Assembly: GCA_021234155.1 (NCBI GenBank)
Contig: JAJEKV010000305.1
Span: forward strand, 124,001-188,000
DNA: 64,000 nt
Source of the DNA: Isoetes taiwanensis
Taxonomy: Eukaryota; Streptophyta; Lycopodiopsida; Isoetales; Isoetaceae
Reading direction: 5' to 3'
Shown one piece after another: positions 32,409-44,940 of this stretch. The translations under genes and the position numbers were made by a program. Every line of letters starts with the position of its first letter. Position 1 is the first letter of the stretch. The notes below the pieces were generated by a model that was not told the origin of the DNA, ran no database searches, and saw only the letters and a program-made list of their open reading frames with translations.

Positions 32409-34428
32409 TTAACCATTGCCACACCATCGAAATTCGAGAATGTAGCTTTTAATTAATCCCCGCACCAAACATTCTGATGTATTTAAAGTTTGTTGTAAAG
32501 TTTTAAGCTGGTAGGATTATTTTGACCACTGGGTGTCCTTCATTAGCCCACCAAATGTTTTCCAAATGGATTCACCAAATGCCCATCACACTCATGTAAA
32601 ACGACCTTCATCCTTCAGTCCATTTTAAAGGTTGGGAGTGCTATAATAGTGAAAATGTCACTAAGATTTTTGTGGTCTTCTCATCCATTTAAGTATGAGC
32701 CTTAAAGATCCATTATTAAGTAGGAAAATGTTCATATGTAATAGTATAAAGTACATAAAATCAATATGTTGGAGGTAGCGTAGGGTATGGGTCTTATATA
32801 GGTTGTGGTTCGATTAAGTCACGGAACAACAAGTGAATAAGATTAGGCATCATAAATAATAAGTGAATTAAAATGCGTCTATGCCAGATAATATTCAAGC
32901 ATTGACCCATACATTGTTCTAATTCAAAACAAGAAGCCAAGGCACTGGGACTGCCCCATTGCTATATGTGATGTTGTTTTAAGATTGTCATATTAGCACT
33001 TTTGCTACTGGTAGTAATGCAGGGCTCGATAAACTAATCATCCCTTTGTCATTTCCACAAGATCTTATCTTTACATATACAACTTGGCCGCCTCGAACAT
33101 TTCTCTTTACCAATTTGGTATCAGTTCTAAACCCACTACTATGGAGGGCATTTTAAGGCGAAGTTTCTCAATTCAAACTGTAGCAAAAAAGGATGTAGTT
33201 GAAAAAATCAATCTTTACATCTTCTGTTAGGGTAACAGCGTAAAAGTGTCTGTCGATTGCACTAGGCTTGACCCATTACCAAACCAGAGTGTAACAATTT
33301 GCTTTTTTAATATAATTTCTTAACCGATATTCATTTGTTCACACCATATGGAGAATGGGCAAGCCCATACAAACAGTTGCCGCCAAAGTTGGAGCTTGGA
33401 TATGTGCATATATATTTCTTATAACTAGCAAGGTGACGAGTTTTTCTTTTATTTTGCTACCATTAGATGACCGTGGAGCTCAGAGTACGAAGAATACACT
33501 GGATACGATGGTCATGTCATCCTTACGATAACAATGCATACTGCCAACGTAATAGATATATATAGGGTGCCAAGTCCATTCATGTCACTTGAGAAGGCTA
33601 ACGTCACTTGAGAAGGCTAACGTGTAAGAAGTGACTATAGAATCCAGAGAGGGAGTTGAGATTTCAAAATCAACGGTCTATATGAGGTGGGCACGCACTA
33701 TGTAAACAGAAAGGGAATCTGAACTTTCTGAGTCCCATGGTATGTCTAGACCATGTTATATGCATTCTCATGCATTGCTTAGTTACAATGCATATTGCCA
33801 AAGTCGAAAAGATATATGAGCATATGTCAATATACATAAAGAAAGTGGCGGTATAGATAGAAGATAGCTACACAGCAACGTTAACTTTAGTTAGTAACAA
33901 AATCATTCCGTTCGCAAAGAGTCTATTATTCGTCTATCTGTGTATAAAATGGAAAAATCTCGTTGGCGCTGCCAAAGCCACACGAGTAATACCATATATG
34001 GCATCGATGCCTCCACTTTTAAAGGAAAAAAGCCACGCATGATGCCAAATCTCCAGACCTTTTCGAAGGATAAAGCCCCTTCCCACAATTACCTAGTACT
34101 ATTCCAAATTACACTTCATCAGAAGAAAAGGAATTAATATATAAGTATTCATCATTTCCGTTGAAAAACTTCATGATCACATGATACAACACAGGGAGCT
34201 ACCTCGGTGTTTTAGCTTGGGGAAACATCTTCCACGGCTCCAACTTCCTAAGTAGAAACGTTCATCAACCTTGTTTTGAGGATAAAGAGATAAAATCTAT
34301 TGAACCAAGCTAGATCTCATCATCTCTTCAAGTTCAATCTGGATGCTCTGCTCTTTGTCCATTAGACCCCTGTAATTGGCTTTCATACAGTGTTTCATGC
34401 CAGAAGAGCTGATCAGCATTAGCGGTTC
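32409..34428. other. No gene recognised
   Basis: A/T-rich. A 20-base unit containing GTCACTTGAGAAGGCTAAC is tandemly duplicated at about 33586-33624. A fragment of the CACTA-like end (GGCCGCCTCGAACATTTC) lies at 33083-33107. A related pair of segments containing ACAATGCATAYTGCC occurs near 33530 and 33785. Confidence 0.4.
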
Positions 34429-35270
34429 TTAAGAAGAAAAAAAGAATATGACAAAAAACCAATGATTTGGAAAAATATATATACGTAAATTAACAACTAC
34501 CTGTGCACAACTTTGATCAAATGTAATACCACCATCAGCCTTAAATCTGCATCTAGTCCTCATCCAAAACACTGGCCTCCCCATCACTCTGAATCTACCT
34601 CTAAGGTGAATATCCGTCATTGTGTCAACCTTCAGCCTTGCCAAATCATATATCATAGTATATGCCCAAGCCTTTTTCAAAGACAGATAATTTTGCTCTA
34701 TAAGTATAGTGAAATTGACCTTATCCTTCGGGGGAGAAACCCATCCTTGCCTTTCGGCTTTGCCTGTGAAAACTCCACTGTAATATGATGATATTCCAAC
34801 ATATTCCACATCTACTGCAAGCTTCTCATTTGGATTATAGAAATACAAAGTATACAACTTAGTGAAAGCAAGATAAGAATTGTAGTAATTTCCTGAACCT
34901 GTCTGTTGCTGGGCTAAGATCATAGATTGATTAAGAGGAACTATTCCCCAACTATAATATTCAGTAGGAACTCTACAGTTATAGTAGGAAGGGCTGGCTT
35001 ATAGTAGCAAAACATGGCAAGCAAAAGGAGCAATATTGAAGCTAAACCTAATCCCAAAATCGCAAAAATCCAAGCTACGATATTCCATGCAAACCTGCGT
35101 CTTTTGTCTTCCTCTTTGGCTGATTCTACTTGACCCTACCTGAATCTGACATATCTTTTAGTGTGCCGCTGTTGTATGAAGTGATAGCTGCCCAATCCGT
35201 GTTGCTGCCCTTCGCCAGATCGGTCTTGCATGCCGGAATTGCGGATTCATTATTCTCCTGTTTCGCCTTG
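34429..35270 (-). pseudogene. LEA-2 / NDR1-HIN1-like (NHL) membrane protein, frame broken
   Basis: Read on the minus strand, the blocks in order are: a hydrophilic N-terminus (KTDLAKGSNTDWAAITSYNS); a basic stretch EEDKRRRFAWNI followed by a membrane helix (WIFAILGLGLASILLLLLA); then PALPTITV, EYYSWGIVPLNQSMI, and a LEA-2 beta domain (LYTLYFYNPNEKLAVDVEYV, SSYYSGVF, LRGRFRVMGRPVF, RCRFKADGGITFDQSC). This is the usual NHL layout: cytosolic tail, one helix, LEA-2 domain outside. NHL proteins sit at the plasma membrane and many are linked to defence or stress. Two one-base shifts break the frame, at about 35134 (a CCC run) and about 34965. The largest intact piece is 34923-34429. No convincing start codon was found. 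The C-terminal end may be at 34429 or continue through a GT at 34499 to another exon. It could be a pseudogene or a gene with sequencing errors. Confidence 0.6.
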
Positions 35271-35482
35271 GTTTTGTAGCTTTAGATATGGCGGAACCGT
35301 TGGGGTTTTGCAGAAAAATCCCTTGCAGTTGCTTGTTTGAGCCTTTGGAATGTGATCATAGCTTGGATAATAGATTCATCAGGGTGTATCGCACCAATTT
35401 TGGGTGAGGATTTGCAAAAAATTGTGCCGGAATCAATTCCAATTTTACAGGGCTAAGAAATCTCGGGAGCCACAATACATGC

Positions 35483-35827
35483 ATGTCTTCAAGAAAGGTT
35501 CAGAAAGACCCAGTGTGGAGGCATAGGCATATGGGATTCAAGGATTATCTCCTAGTTCTGACGGTAGTACTCTCCTTTTTTGTGATTTCTGGATCAATCC
35601 GGTATGCATATTCTTTAGGATGGAAGCCGCCCCAGCTAAAATATTTCTGTTTTGCCAAATCCTCAATCTATGCTACGATCTTCCGGCATTTGCAAGCAAG
35701 ATTTGAAGGGTCTGGAGAGCCGACTGCTACCAAGAAATCTGGTGCCGGAGTTTTGTATGCAGGGGCAGGCATAGGTCTGTCTATGGCGGACGTCGGAATA
35801 ATGGCTGCAATAAATGCAGTGTATTAA
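35483..35827 (+). CDS. Hypothetical protein (114 aa), tentative
   Basis: An open frame of 114 codons with one hydrophobic helix at about residues 23-42 (YLLVLTVVLSFFVISGSIRY) and a Gly/Ala-rich C-terminus. It is divergent from the LEA-2 locus. The frame ends at the start of a 28-base tandem duplication (35821-35877), which may have created its stop. No family was recognised. It could be a decayed exon. Confidence 0.3.
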   Translation: MSSRKVQKDPVWRHRHMGFKDYLLVLTVVLSFFVISGSIRYAYSLGWKPPQLKYFCFAKSSIYATIFRHLQARFEGSGEPTATKKSGAGVLYAGAGIGLSMADVGIMAAINAVY

Positions 35828-38339
35828 TGGCCGCAATAAATGCAAAGTGTATTAATGGCCGCAATAAATGCAAAGTGCAACGTGTCATGCGATCGTAATT
35901 TTGAAGAAAGAAATTAGATGCGAACAGAAATTGGATACTGCTTTATATAGGAAGGATAATTTTTATAGGATAATTCATATGGCATATTATTTTAAGGTTC
36001 CTCTCTATAATTACGACATGTTAGCTATTTTTGTGCGCAACACTTCTATTGTAAATTTTTTGACATGTTGCATTAGGTATGAAAAAAATCTGTTGGCTAT
36101 GGCATCCTTGAACATTGCGGCATCTGGCATCTGCGCCCCTGCTCTCTTTCACAATCTTTTCTTGCAGAACAAATTCCAGCAACTTGATTAGCGTCAGGCA
36201 ACTGGGAAAGGCTGAAAAATTTGGGGTCTATCTTGCACCACCATCGTTGGATTGGGAAGAGGAAAAAACTTGCAACGTCATAGCTGGATTGGAAGAACTA
36301 GATGTTGCCATCAGACCTGTTTTGCATTAGCTTTAGCTGTATCTTGGAGGCACCTACACCCTAACTAGCTTTCTGCTCATCGGGCCAAAGGCGGATTTTG
36401 ATTCCCAAAGGTAGATGGCAAGCGTTTTTCCTTCCTTCATTGAAGTAACGGTAAAGCATAAATCTTGAAATAAGTTCAATCTGATGCAGGATACCGGTTC
36501 AGAGATGCTTAAGAATGCCATCAAAAACACCCAGATGCCTCAAATTCGATGCATCTGGCCTTTTTCCATCTGTAAACAACATGCACATTTTCTGGTTCAA
36601 TGAGTTTTCTGGATCCATTCCATCAATTCTCTTGGTTTTGCCTGATCTAGTGTCATTCTTTGGATGGGTAACTTCTCGAGTTTTGCATTATTGGAAAAGC
36701 CTGACTGTGTTATCGCCCTCACTCTTCCTACCGTGTTTGATAATGATATTTGAGATGTCTCTAACAGAGTATAAGCTGGCTTGGAATGACGCTGAAAATA
36801 AGAAGAGTATCCTGGTCGCAGACAACCTTAGGGCTATTTTTTCAGTGATGGTCATAGGTATTGACAACCTTTTATGCATGAAGGCCACTCAGGAACAGCT
36901 TAAGGTTGCCACAAAAAGAAAGAGGAAATGGGTAAGAATGATGGTATTTTAGTCCATATAATCTGGAGCATTGATTTTGTATTTTTTTCTCTCTATTAAA
37001 ATTGCAAATTAGAAGATGCTAGAAGGAAACGTCGAAAGGTAAACTGTCTCAAGCTATAAGAGGCAGATAGACACTATTTTTTATCTTCTGATGGATTGCT
37101 GAAGATGCCCATTATGCCTTTGAAGCGAATCTGCATGAAAAATAATATTGTTGAGAAAAACTTTACCTGAATCCGATGTATTCCTAAGAACATATCCACG
37201 TTTTGCCATTCTGTAAGGATGATCATCCCTCATTTTAGGTGTGCTCGCTTGGGGACAATCGGCTTAAAAAGTATCATCGATCCCATAAAAAAAAAATTTA
37301 AGTGGTATTCAAAACATTTGAAGTTACCATCTAAAATTTTTGAAGTTGCCCTTTATATTGGCATTTAATTGCATTTATCCCTAAAGGTTGTCAGATTTGG
37401 ATATAAGAACTGAATTATTGATACACACAATAATTTGACTGACATGTGTCTTCCAATGTTATTTTCCTTTAGAACTAGGATGGTGCCATATCATCAATAA
37501 GCTAATATCTAGTAACAGGAAAAAAATTAAGGAACTTTTATATTCAAAGTGGTGAAATAGACTTGGCTAAAGTATGCCAAGAGTTGAGGTGAAAGCTTCT
37601 AATGTTTAGCTAAACTTTCCAAAATTTGCCACCTGTACTTTCTTACCTTTGGCTAAACTTTTATTTTTTTTTTAAAAATCTTATATCTTTTGACTATATT
37701 GCACTAATTCAAGACGTAAATATTAACTGATCCATAATACATATAAATGCTATAGGATAATTTGGCTAAAGTACACTACAATTTGACGTAAAAGCTTCTA
37801 TGTTTTGGCTAAACCTTCCAAATTTTGGCAATTGCACTTTCTTGCGCTTAGCTAAAGTCGGGCGAAATGGAGGTGGGGCGTGCAATAAACTTAGCTAAAA
37901 TTTTATTTTTTTAGGCCCAAAAAGGGCCATAGTTTAGCCAATTTTTTTCTAAAGAAGGCCAAAATTTCGCCATTTAGCTAAGTTTAGCCACTAATTTTTT
38001 CCATGATCTAGTTCCCCCTAAAACACACCTAACCTTTGTATTGGTTTACGATCTCAAATCTTAACACCTTTGTTTTCAAAGAGGATATATTACCGATTTT
38101 CTCATCAACAAAAAGCCATTGAAATATTGAAAAACAAGTTTAAAGGGGCACGTAATAGAGATGTATGGTGCCTTGGTTGTGTGGCAAACATATTGAAGAG
38201 CTTAGTTTTCACATATTGGATGCAAAGTCTGCTCTAATATGATGCAAAGAGAAGAAGAGGAGAAGGATAACTTTTTAACATTCACGACAAACTAGTTGGT
38301 TTACAGGAAATACACAAACATGAGAATCGCTCTATGGGT
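35828..38339. other. No firm gene
   Basis: The tandem duplication of a unit containing TTAATGGCCGCAATAAATGC occupies 35821-35877. Frames 36115-36330 (71 codons) and 36515-36952 (145 codons, hydrophobic middle, charged tail ATKRKRKW) are unassigned. A stretch near 35985-36060 with GTGCGCAACACTTCT resembles 51720-51800, suggesting a dispersed repeat. From 37,000 on the DNA is A/T-rich with repeated 'TTTGGCTAAA' words. Confidence 0.4.
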
Positions 38340-38435
38340 CCCCCATTCATCGCATATTTGTTATCGTTATAGATGTTGCATGCATTTCCCCCATTCATCG
38401 CATATTTGTTATCGTTATAGATGTTGCATGCATTT
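38340..38435. repeat. 48-bp tandem duplication
   Basis: The unit containing ATTCATCGCATATTTGTTAT and GATGTTGCATGCATTT appears twice in direct succession with no mismatches seen. It lies just inside a CACTA-like end. Confidence 0.9.
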
Positions 38436-38477
38436 CCTGTGTGATTCACTTTCTTACATGCAAGGAGCCGGAAAAGA

Positions 38478-38520
38478 GAAATGTTCGCGGCGGCCTTGGC
38501 CGCTGCGATAAATTTCTTGT
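38478..38520 (-). mobile_element. CACTA-like transposon end, inverted
   Basis: On the minus strand this reads TACAAGAAATTTATCGC, a GC hairpin (AGCGGCC-AA-GGCCGCC) and GCGAACATTTCT. It is the same terminal sequence as at 24143, in the opposite orientation. The partner end of this copy was not identified. Confidence 0.5.
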
Positions 38521-39138
38521 AAATGATAATAATTAACATGATTGGCTTCTTCAAAATTACACTTTTTAAAATAAAATTTATAGCCAAGTTCACTTGGTGC
38601 TCGTTTTATCAAAATCAAAAATTAAATCACATATCTTCCCTACCATTTGCTATATGTCTTGGATTAAGATAGTAGATACCATGTTTTTAGTTACACCACG
38701 GTGAATATAAACCTCATAACTTGTGCAATAAATATAGAAGAAACTAGATGTATGATGGCAGGCTTGGAGCAAAGGTCATATTGTTCTAGATTGGAGTTTT
38801 CTCAATCCTTTTCTTTGGAAGAGATGGGAGGGGCTTAATGAGATGTTTTGCGTTGTTAATTTTGAGAAACTACTTCCAATGCATAAAAGCAACGTATTCC
38901 AATATTGGAAACATCGAGGTACTTGCTTAATTGTTAATGATTTGATTGCAGTTAGAGTATGCTTATATAATATTTATACATGGATACGTGATTTGTCAAA
39001 TACTGCATGGTTGCCAAAAAATATGATGATCACCCCAGGAATTGAATCTTGAAAAGCCAAAGGATGTGAGGAAGGAGCATACATGGCGGTACAAGCTAAG
39101 CACACATGGCCTTGGTGCACTTGTAAATTAGAGCAACT
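38521..39138. other. No firm gene
   Basis: A/T-rich, with short frames on both strands (for example 38843-39052, 69 codons) that may belong to the LINE 3' copy that follows but lack recognisable motifs. Confidence 0.35.
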
Positions 39139-40262
39139 ATGAATGTAGCCAGAAATAAAACAACTAATGATGCACTTCAATTACTAGTGGATATGCAGAT
39201 CGTCTTCCAAGAATTGCACAAGTTTATCCAAGATGGAATATTGTTTACTCAAGATCCCATAGCCCAGGCAGAGATTCATGATTGGTCACGGAAAGCCCAC
39301 TTGTTTTGGGCTTTGGTAGAGCATGTTTGGATTTTGTCCATTAGTGCTTGGGAGAGCTTGGAATGGGTGCAAAAGTCCTTTCTCACTTATAGCCTAGGAC
39401 CAAAACTACGATGCCCTATGCTATTCTTTTACAAGAGACAGGGTTTTGGCCTCTTCAACATTTTGCCATAAAGCGCCATCTCCACAATATCAACAAAGTG
39501 CATCACATGGATGACGATAGGTACTCTATTCTCGTGCTTGCCATGGCTGAATCTCCCCAACGTTTGAAACGATGTTGGAAAGAGCATTGTAACGCATGGT
39601 TTGCCCACTAATCTGTGCAAACAGAACATTGCATGGTACTTGCTAGTTCTAATCCTGAGCTTTTGCAACAATATCTCGGTGGTCATTTTTCTTAGAAGAT
39701 ATGGGATTGCAATTATCTTGGCCCAAGTTAAAACTGGTCATTATCATGCACATATAAATTCCACTTTGGCACCAGGACTACAAGCTTATTTGCTTGCGTC
39801 TTTGACCAATAAAAAGCTTGTAGCTATTGCATCAATCTGCACATAGTCCTACAAGCTGTAGATTGAGACAGGTAGATGGGAGTGGCTGCAATTTCCACGA
39901 GAAGCGAGATTATGTGCATGTTGCCCGTTACAGGTTATTGAAGACGAAAGCCATATTCTACTAAGATGTCCTAGGCCAGAAATTGTTATTTGACGTTAGC
40001 ATTCCATTCCACGCTCCCACAACTTCTCAGAGCTCCCAGACTTGACGATATATATACTTGAGGTTCTAGATGAGCGTTTTCAATTACTGAGCCCTCAACA
40101 GTCATCGTGGTCTCTTATATTTGTTTTCCATTGTCTAGTATCATCATTAATGCAAAGGTTTTTCCTTTGAAAACCTTTCAAGGCAGGAGTTGTTTAATCC
40201 TAGCAGTACTGGTTATACTAGGCCATTGTATAGGTTCCCGGCCTCTTGGTTTTCGTGGACGT
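39139..40262 (+). mobile_element. LINE 3' portion, degenerate
   Basis: Plus-strand frames encode the C-terminal region of a LINE polyprotein: QGFGLFNILP / FWPLQHFAIKRHLHNINKVH, SPQRLKRCWKEHCNAWFAH, then TGHYHAHINSTLAPGLQAYL and the zinc region ARLCACCPLQVIEDESHILL with RCPRPE (about 39900-39985). The HYHAHIN segment has a counterpart in the LINE at 43.4 kb (HYHMRGN). Stops and frame changes are present. The 3' UTR ends GTGGACGTTAAAAATTT at about 40255-40271, followed by AATTC repeats and the TTCTG microsatellite. Confidence 0.7.
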
Positions 40263-40327
40263 TAAAAATTTAATTCAATTCAATTCTATTATGTTCTGTT
40301 CTGTTCTGTTCTGTTCTGTTCTGTTCA
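40263..40327. repeat. LINE tail microsatellites: (AATTC)n then (TTCTG)n
   Basis: AATTCAATTCAATTC directly follows the LINE 3' end, then ATGTTCTGTTCTG repeats to 40327. The first part is probably the untemplated or slipped tail added during target-primed reverse transcription. Confidence 0.8.
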
Positions 40328-40829
40328 AGAATAGCTTGAAGTTTTGCACACATTAATTTAAGGAAGGTAATTGCACGCACTAAAGCCAATTATCATATCC
40401 CTGCATACTGGCTAAACAGAAAGAGATATATCTGTCTAATGCCATAATCTGTGACATCTCCTAGAATAAACCTTCAATAGCAACCATGTCATGATCATAC
40501 ACTCTTCAACATATGTGCCCTTCTTGTTACCATTTTCATGCTTGCAAGCCAAGGATTATTTTTATTCTCACTATAAAAATAGATCTCAACGTTGTTAACA
40601 TAGTAAAGGATTAGATGGCAATGCTCCATTGGAACCAAAGATAATGCATCTCTTAATGGTATTTGCTTAGAAGATCTCTTAATGGTATTTACTTGGAAGC
40701 CAAAAAGGACTAAAAAAGAAAAAAATCTTGAACCTGCACAATGCAAACTTAAAAACTGCAAAAATTAAAATCCTTATATTCATCATTCAATTTGCTAATC
40801 TCCTCTTGTAAAGCTCCTCGTTCTAAGTT
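40328..40829. other. No gene recognised
   Basis: A/T-rich spacer between two LINE copies. A unit containing GATCTCTTAATGGTATTT is duplicated in tandem at about 40645-40700. Confidence 0.5.
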
Positions 40830-43800
40830 CTACAGGGTTCATCAGGCAGATATAGATGTGCATATGCCCTATAGGGAACTGTATGATGACATAGAGCAGT
40901 ATCGCCAGGAGGGTCATGTGTTTTTATTAGGAGATTTCAATGCACGTACGGCACAGTGGCAGTCGGTCACCTTTTAGGGAAATGCTGACTCCAACCCACT
41001 TTGGCTAGAAACAGAGGCATCCCAGCATGCAAGACGGTCCCAGGATACAGTCTCCGGAGCCTTTGGAAGAGAGTTGGTCCAGCTATGTCAGATCTTTGAC
41101 ATGGTGATCTGCAATGGTATGCTCAGATGGCCACGACCCGGGGACTTCACTTGCAGAAGCGACGGGGGCGATGGTGGAGCCATCGTGGTGGACTATCTCC
41201 TAGCTCCAGTGCCAGAACTTGATATCATTAGAGATTTCGCGACAGGTACAAGAACAAGAGATGATGAGACTTTGTCAGACCATTATCCACTTTATGTCAC
41301 TTTGGATTGGAGGCATTCAGTGGCGTGGCCACAGGACAGACGCCCTCGGGGTTTGGGATACACCCCGAACTATCGAAAGCAAGCAGGATATGAGGTTGCG
41401 CTTGAACGTGAGCTACAGGGAATTGATGCCCTCTATACATTGCATGATAAGTGTGAATGGTTGGTGAAGGCCTTACTCGCAACAGCCAGTGAATACTTTG
41501 CAGCAAGAAAGCCCCTGCGAAGGGACACTGCGCAATTCCCTCAGAACCCCTGGTTTGACGCCGAATGTAAGGCTCTAAAGAGTCAGTTGCGCACCATCTT
41601 AGATCCACAGCTCCGGCAACAGGCCATTAGGGACTATAAGGCATTCTTGAAATTCAAAAAGCATCGCTACATTGCAGAAAATCAGCAACGCATGTTTGAT
41701 CTGCTGATGACTGAGCCAAAAGCCTTTTGGCATAGAGTGTTGTATAAGAGGCATCAACCACCTGGCAATATTACCTCAGACCAGTGGAGACAACGGTTGG
41801 AGGAGTTGTATGACCCCCCAGGAGCGATTGCTGAGGTACCAGATCAGCTAGGAGAAACACTATAGCTTTCATAAGAGGACATCCACCAGGGTCTTAGACA
41901 TCTTGCTAATGGTAAAGCAAAGGACTTGCAGGGACTCCAGGCCGAGCTGTTGAAATGGGGTGGGCCAGCTTTGCTCGGGCCTTTGACGGGGATAATCAAT
42001 CAGGCCATCAGAGAGGGCCTCCCACAAAAATGGATGGTTAGCAAGGTCACCCCTATTCATAAGGCGGGGAAGTAGGGATGACTCCACCAACTACCGTGTA
42101 TGATTATGGTGAGCCCGTTACTTTCGCAAAACTTCTAGCGGTATATGCCGGAGAGGAACTTTCAGGAATGGGGTGAGGAAGCCGGAGTACACGTTGGTTG
42201 GCCGCGGGTTTTCACCGCCCACTCCACCAGTGATCATATTTTTTTACTCGTAATTCTTATGGAAGCTAGCCACAATGCACGACGTGATTTGTATTGCTGT
42301 TTCGTGGATTTTTAAGACTGACGATATGATCACGGTCCCTCGGGACTGTTGTGGCAATGCTTGCGGGAGCTACATGTCCCCACGAGATTTCTGAGAATGC
42401 CATCTACCGGCTCAATGGCCTTTAATATATGCCACTTTACTGCGTCGGATCAAGGGTGAACAGCACCATAGGTGTTAAGCGGGATGTCCGTTATCTCCAA
42501 CGCTTTTGGACTCTATATTGACAAGTTGGAGACACGGATGCAAAACATGGAGGTGGTGGCCCGGTTGCCGGAGGCATATCTGATAAAACAATTGCTCTAT
42601 CACGCACGATCCGGGCTTATTGTCTCATACGACTGGGAGTATGCGGGAACATTTGGATGCTCTCGGTCGATTACGTGACATAGCGGGGAATGACCGTCAA
42701 CCGCCAGAAAAACCAAGCCGCATTTGCCAATCCATGCATGCGGTATGATATCCCGGACTTCTATTACAGAGAGGACAAAGGATGGAAGTTGTAAGGACCT
42801 TTAAGTATCGGGAATCGATTTCTCTGCTAACATGCTATGGGATGACTCTGTAGAAAGAAGGGTCGGTAGCGGGATGGAAAGCCACAGATGCAATGCAGAA
42901 TAGGCGTTATGAAAGATAGATCTGCGATTGGGCACGCAAACTACACTGTTCGAGCACTCGTTGAACCCGGTATTTGTATGGGGTAGAGAGGGGCGGCCGA
43001 TTAGCAAAGGGCACTTGGGATAAGCTAGAGAGGGTACATAAGGCTTTCGACATACGACCAAGGCGTCAGGACCGCGGTGCCTTATCCCGATTTTGTTTGT
43101 ATGAGGCGGCTTTTGGCCCCGCAGCGATACGCTATCTTGCTTGAGCACCTTGCGTATTTCCATAAGGTTGATGAGAATGGATGCACAACGTCTCCCCTCC
43201 CCGGGCTCGATTATTGGCACAAGGGCCACAACGTCCCGAAGAGAGTGTGGCGGAGAGCATTGTAGGGAATGGTTAGCTAAGATGGTCCATAGACTATCAG
43301 CGATTATGGATATGTGGGATATCGCGGAACAGAGCTGTATTTGAATGAGCACTTTGCTGCCTCTCGTGGGATGCCCACTCTTGCAAAGCAAAAAAGCGAG
43401 CACTACCACATGCGGGGTTAATTCGTTGCTTGAACATGGCCCCCACCAAGTATTTGAAGGCACACATCTCTACCAAGAAATGGAGAGCTATAGCTGCAAT
43501 AAGGACGGGGGTTCCACCATCTCGAGGTGAGAGCCGGACCAATGGGGTACGGATGGAGGGGGGAATCCCGGCATGAGAGATTATGCGGTGCTGTCATATG
43601 CAGATAGTAGAAGATGAACATACAGGAGTGTCCGGCATATGCACACATCTGAGCAGCTCATGCCGATCTCGGATGCTACGAGATAGCAATTCATCAACCG
43701 CCGGCCGCGGCCAATGGTTGCACGTCTTCGCCCTACATTTACGCAAGTCTCCACCGTCCGAGAGTCCCTCCGCGGCCACGGGGAATTTGAGCGGATAGAT

Positions 43801-43980
43801 AGGGACTACGAGCGCCTACTACAAGGGTTTTCCTCCCACATGGGGGTTTTTTCGCCCCGATGGTAGAGACACATTGTCTACGGTTTTTACGTAGTTTTCT
43901 TTTGTGTTTGGATACTTTCCGATATATTGTATGTCTATAACCGTCTCATAGGCCAGTTGGCCTCCGTGGACGTTAAAATA
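40830..43980 (+). mobile_element. LINE copy: endonuclease, reverse transcriptase and 3' end, degenerate
   Basis: The endonuclease part reads YRELYDDIEQYRQEGHVFLL-GDFNAR, then after a stop LCQIFDMVICNGMLRWPRPG, IVVDYLLAP and LSDHYPLYVTL (41074-41340). These are the apurinic-type endonuclease motifs with the final SDH. A long frame to 41865 continues with FPQNPWFDAECKALKSQLR, KAFWHRVLYKRHQPPGNIT and LEELYDPPGA. The reverse transcriptase follows in broken frames: GLQAELLKWGGPAL, WMVSKVTPIHKAGK, CCFVDF (then a stop), FGLYIDKLETRMQ. The expected YADD block is replaced by LLYHARSG, so it is dead. The zinc region survives as CCHMQIVEDEHTG near 43585-43625. The 3' end reads CCTCCGTGGACGTTAAAATA (43961-43980). 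From 42080 onward GC content is raised compared with the flanks. Confidence 0.85.
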
Positions 43981-44020
43981 TACTTCCTTCCTTCCTTCCT
44001 TCCTTCCTTCCTTCCTTCCT
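43981..44020. repeat. (TTCC)n LINE tail
   Basis: About nine TTCC units directly follow the LINE terminus GACGTTAAAATA. The minus-strand LINE insertion at 61.8 kb carries the same TTCC tail. Confidence 0.9.
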
Positions 44021-44940
44021 GTAATCCCCTTATAATACGATGAAACTCCAATAGAGATGTCAAACTTTAGGTGTATATCTTAGTTTTTGTCTGCTAATGT
44101 TCATATTATATAAGCCTCAAAAATAAAAACTGGCATATGCAGTTTCATAATATGGTAAAAATAAAAGAATTAACATTTACCTTAGAAGGACCTTAAAATT
44201 TTTAACAACGTTCAATTATATTTTGAACTAAAGAAAGAGTTTGTTGGAAAGAAAATGTTGTACCAACTCGTATTCTTTTTATTCACTAGCGAAAGCTCAA
44301 GCTTAGATAAATTATTCATGGATCGATAAAGGCAAATGGAAGTTCTATCATAGAAGCTTGATATCAAAATCTAGCAAAAATCCCTCAACACATTTCATTT
44401 ACAAGGCGAATATCAGAGTTTTGTAATATTGTATAAAATTTTTGCAAATGTTATTTTGTTTTTTATTTTTTGATCCTACCTAGTTTTAGCGCAAGTTTTC
44501 ATGAAATCCAAAAATATTGGCCAAATGGCAAATATTAGCCACTAAAGACAACACTAGCACCCCAAATTGGAAGGGCTTCACGAAAGGCTACATTCCTGAT
44601 AAGAAGGAACATTTGATCGGCCATCTAGAACAGCTTTTGTCCAAGTTTTGCAACAAAGATGGTTGGCTTTTAATGTTTTATAAGATGAAACCTGGGCACC
44701 GAGGGTGGTTGCCAAAGAATGGTATCAAAATGTGGAAAGCAGATGCAGATGGTGCACCCATGATTTCTCAAGGAGTACCAAAGACTGTACTTCCAGTGAA
44801 AGCTCTTAAGGACATTGGTGCTTTGAGAAGCTCTATAACCATCATGCATTGGGTAGCCATCTCAAAATTAAAGGAGGGGAGCACTCATGGTCTAATGATG
44901 ATATTCATATCATATATATTATTTTGTACATTAAGAAATC
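44021..44940. other. No firm gene; unassigned 144-codon ORF
   Basis: The frame 44517-44951 (plus) encodes 144 residues with HLEQLLSKFCNKDGWLLMFY and KTVLPVKALKDIGALRSSI. I do not recognise it and see no splice support. Its end overlaps dispersed repeat copy B, so it may be transposon-derived. Confidence 0.3.

Noticed and set aside
36515-36952. 145-codon ORF as a gene
   Set aside because: It is open and partly hydrophobic, but has no recognisable family, no splice support and lies in repeat-like DNA, so it is left as unassigned.
24143-38520. A single 14-kb CACTA element between the two inverted ends
   Set aside because: The interval contains an intact MED7 gene, another gene and unrelated MITEs, and no transposase. 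The two ends more likely belong to separate copies.
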